Below are positions 12,874 through 13,494 of a stretch of 13,494 nt of DNA, one piece after another; positions within the stretch are counted from its first letter, which is position 1, and each line of letters starts with the position of its first letter. The stretch covers positions 1,430-14,923 of the forward strand of contig DGXZ01000079.1 in NCBI GenBank assembly GCA_002396485.1. The letters run 5' to 3'. A model generated the notes under the pieces. It worked only from the letters and a program-made list of their open reading frames with translations, did no database searches and was not told the DNA's origin. The DNA is from Spartobacteria bacterium UBA5019. Its GTDB lineage: Bacteria; Verrucomicrobiota; Verrucomicrobiia; Chthoniobacterales; Terrimicrobiaceae. The position numbers and the translations under genes are program-made.

Positions 12874-13316
12874 GATGACGAACCAAAAAACTGCAACGAG
12901 AAGGCGGCGATTTTTTCGGTAACTTTGGTGTCCCAATAAATCCAAAGCATCGGAATCAAGGACCAGAACGGAATCGACGCCAGCAAAGCCCTGCGGAAGC
13001 TGGCGGCCTTGGTGCGGCGCAGGATTTGGCGTTGCTGGCGCATGTGGGGTTCGTCTTGGAGGATGAGTCGACATGTAGCAGGTGGTGGCCCTGGGCTTTC
13101 TGGAGGCGCGTGTCGAAGCTTTGGAGAGGACGAGTGTGCGTGCACAACCTCTCTCGGCTCAAGTATCCGTCGACGTGCCAGGAAGCGCTTTGAGATGATG
13201 GAAGCGATAAAAGGCGTCTGGCAAATGCTAGAAATCGACTGGAAGTCCGCCTTCCCAAACAAGAAAACCGAAAAACCAGCGTGAAGAGATTGTAGTGCTT
13301 TTGAAAAGACCTCCAA
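12783..13316 (-). CDS. Doubtful ORF, hypothetical membrane protein
   Basis: A 177-codon open frame not recognised as any family. The first 90 codons look poor: odd Ser/His/Pro-rich stretches such as HAHSSSPKLRHAPPESPGPP. The last 86, from an internal ATG at 13043, look more like a protein: a basic start (MRQQRQILRRTKAASFRRAL) and two likely membrane segments (about residues 110-127, LLASIPFWSLIPMLWIYW, and 145-160). No ribosome site is seen at either start. A real small membrane protein from 13043 to 12783 is possible. The plus strand competes with frames of its own, including a tail RKRFEMMEAIKGVWQMLEID (ending 13284), so the whole region may be decayed sequence. Confidence 0.3.
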   Translation of the reverse strand: MEVFSKALQSLHAGFSVFLFGKADFQSISSICQTPFIASIISKRFLARRRILEPREVVHAHSSSPKLRHAPPESPGPPPATCRLILQDEPHMRQQRQILRRTKAASFRRALLASIPFWSLIPMLWIYWDTKVTEKIAAFSLQFFGSSSHLLLTAQVLVGAIHTMEAVRNVDILNMSF

Positions 13317-13494
13317 GGTTTTATGGGGTTTCCTGGTAATCTATGCAAAACTTGGGTGTAGTCTGAGAGCTCGCTCCTCGCCTCCGCTACAATATTTACC
13401 TGAGAATTATATGTTGGCCAGACTCCGGTTTTTGTTCGTTTCGGGAGGGGATATTGGAAGACCTCCAGAGGAACAACAAGACAGAGCCTGAGAG
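13317..13494. other. Right-hand end without a gene
   Basis: Less GC-rich than the rest. AAGACCTCCA occurs twice (13304-13313 and near 13459-13468) as a 10-nt direct repeat. A 26-codon plus-strand frame from 13411 (MLARLRFLFVSGGDIGRPPE...) ends at a TGA near the window edge. Nothing else is recognisable. Confidence 0.4.

Overview
The window looks like chromosomal DNA of a Gram-negative bacterium. The lipid A Kdo transferase WaaA and an AsmA-like envelope protein imply lipopolysaccharide and an outer membrane. The gene mix (NuoE/NuoF, a uronate isomerase beside a tagaturonate-epimerase relative, KamA, an Rhs fragment), the scarcity of clear Shine-Dalgarno sites and the intergenic repeat types would suit a Verrucomicrobiota/PVC-type genome. 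That placement is inference from memory, not a search result.

Layout. (1) 1-1617 is a worn accessory block: an intact-looking hicB-hicA toxin-antitoxin pair, a GGGGTCGGGC-type repeat motif, a broken RelE/ParE-family toxin gene on the minus strand, a heptamer repeat and a frameshifted piece of an Rhs/YD-repeat protein. It ends exactly at the 3' end of a tRNA-Val(CAC) gene (1618-1692, minus), the usual place for integrated elements. (2) 1798-7948 is core genome: a YegS/Dgk-type lipid kinase (minus), and divergently an envelope and translation cluster, asmA-like, rsmD and waaA, tightly spaced, then nuoE-nuoF of respiratory complex I. No nuoG follows. (3) 8292-11101 is a hexuronate locus: uxaC (minus), preceded in the same direction by the remains of a tagaturonate epimerase (uxaE) gene with internal deletions, and a divergent AraC-type regulator whose reading frame carries a premature stop. 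(4) 11116-12303 encodes a KamA-type lysine 2,3-aminomutase (minus) that lacks the zinc ligands of the clostridial enzyme. (5) 12304-13494 has no recognisable gene, only two competing weak reading frames with membrane or signal-peptide character and what looks like decayed coding sequence.

How it fits together. The asmA-rsmD-waaA group joins outer-membrane lipid work with ribosome modification in one transcription unit. The uxaC/uxaE/AraC group would take up the D-galacturonate/D-glucuronate branch point: uronate to tagaturonate or fructuronate (UxaC), interconverted by UxaE. Here the epimerase is destroyed and the regulator appears clipped, so the route may be decaying or regulated differently. 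The recurring theme is gene decay (relE, Rhs, uxaE, araC, right-hand end). I did not find a convincing new multi-gene system; the most interesting items are the half-lost uronate locus and the zinc-less KamA.
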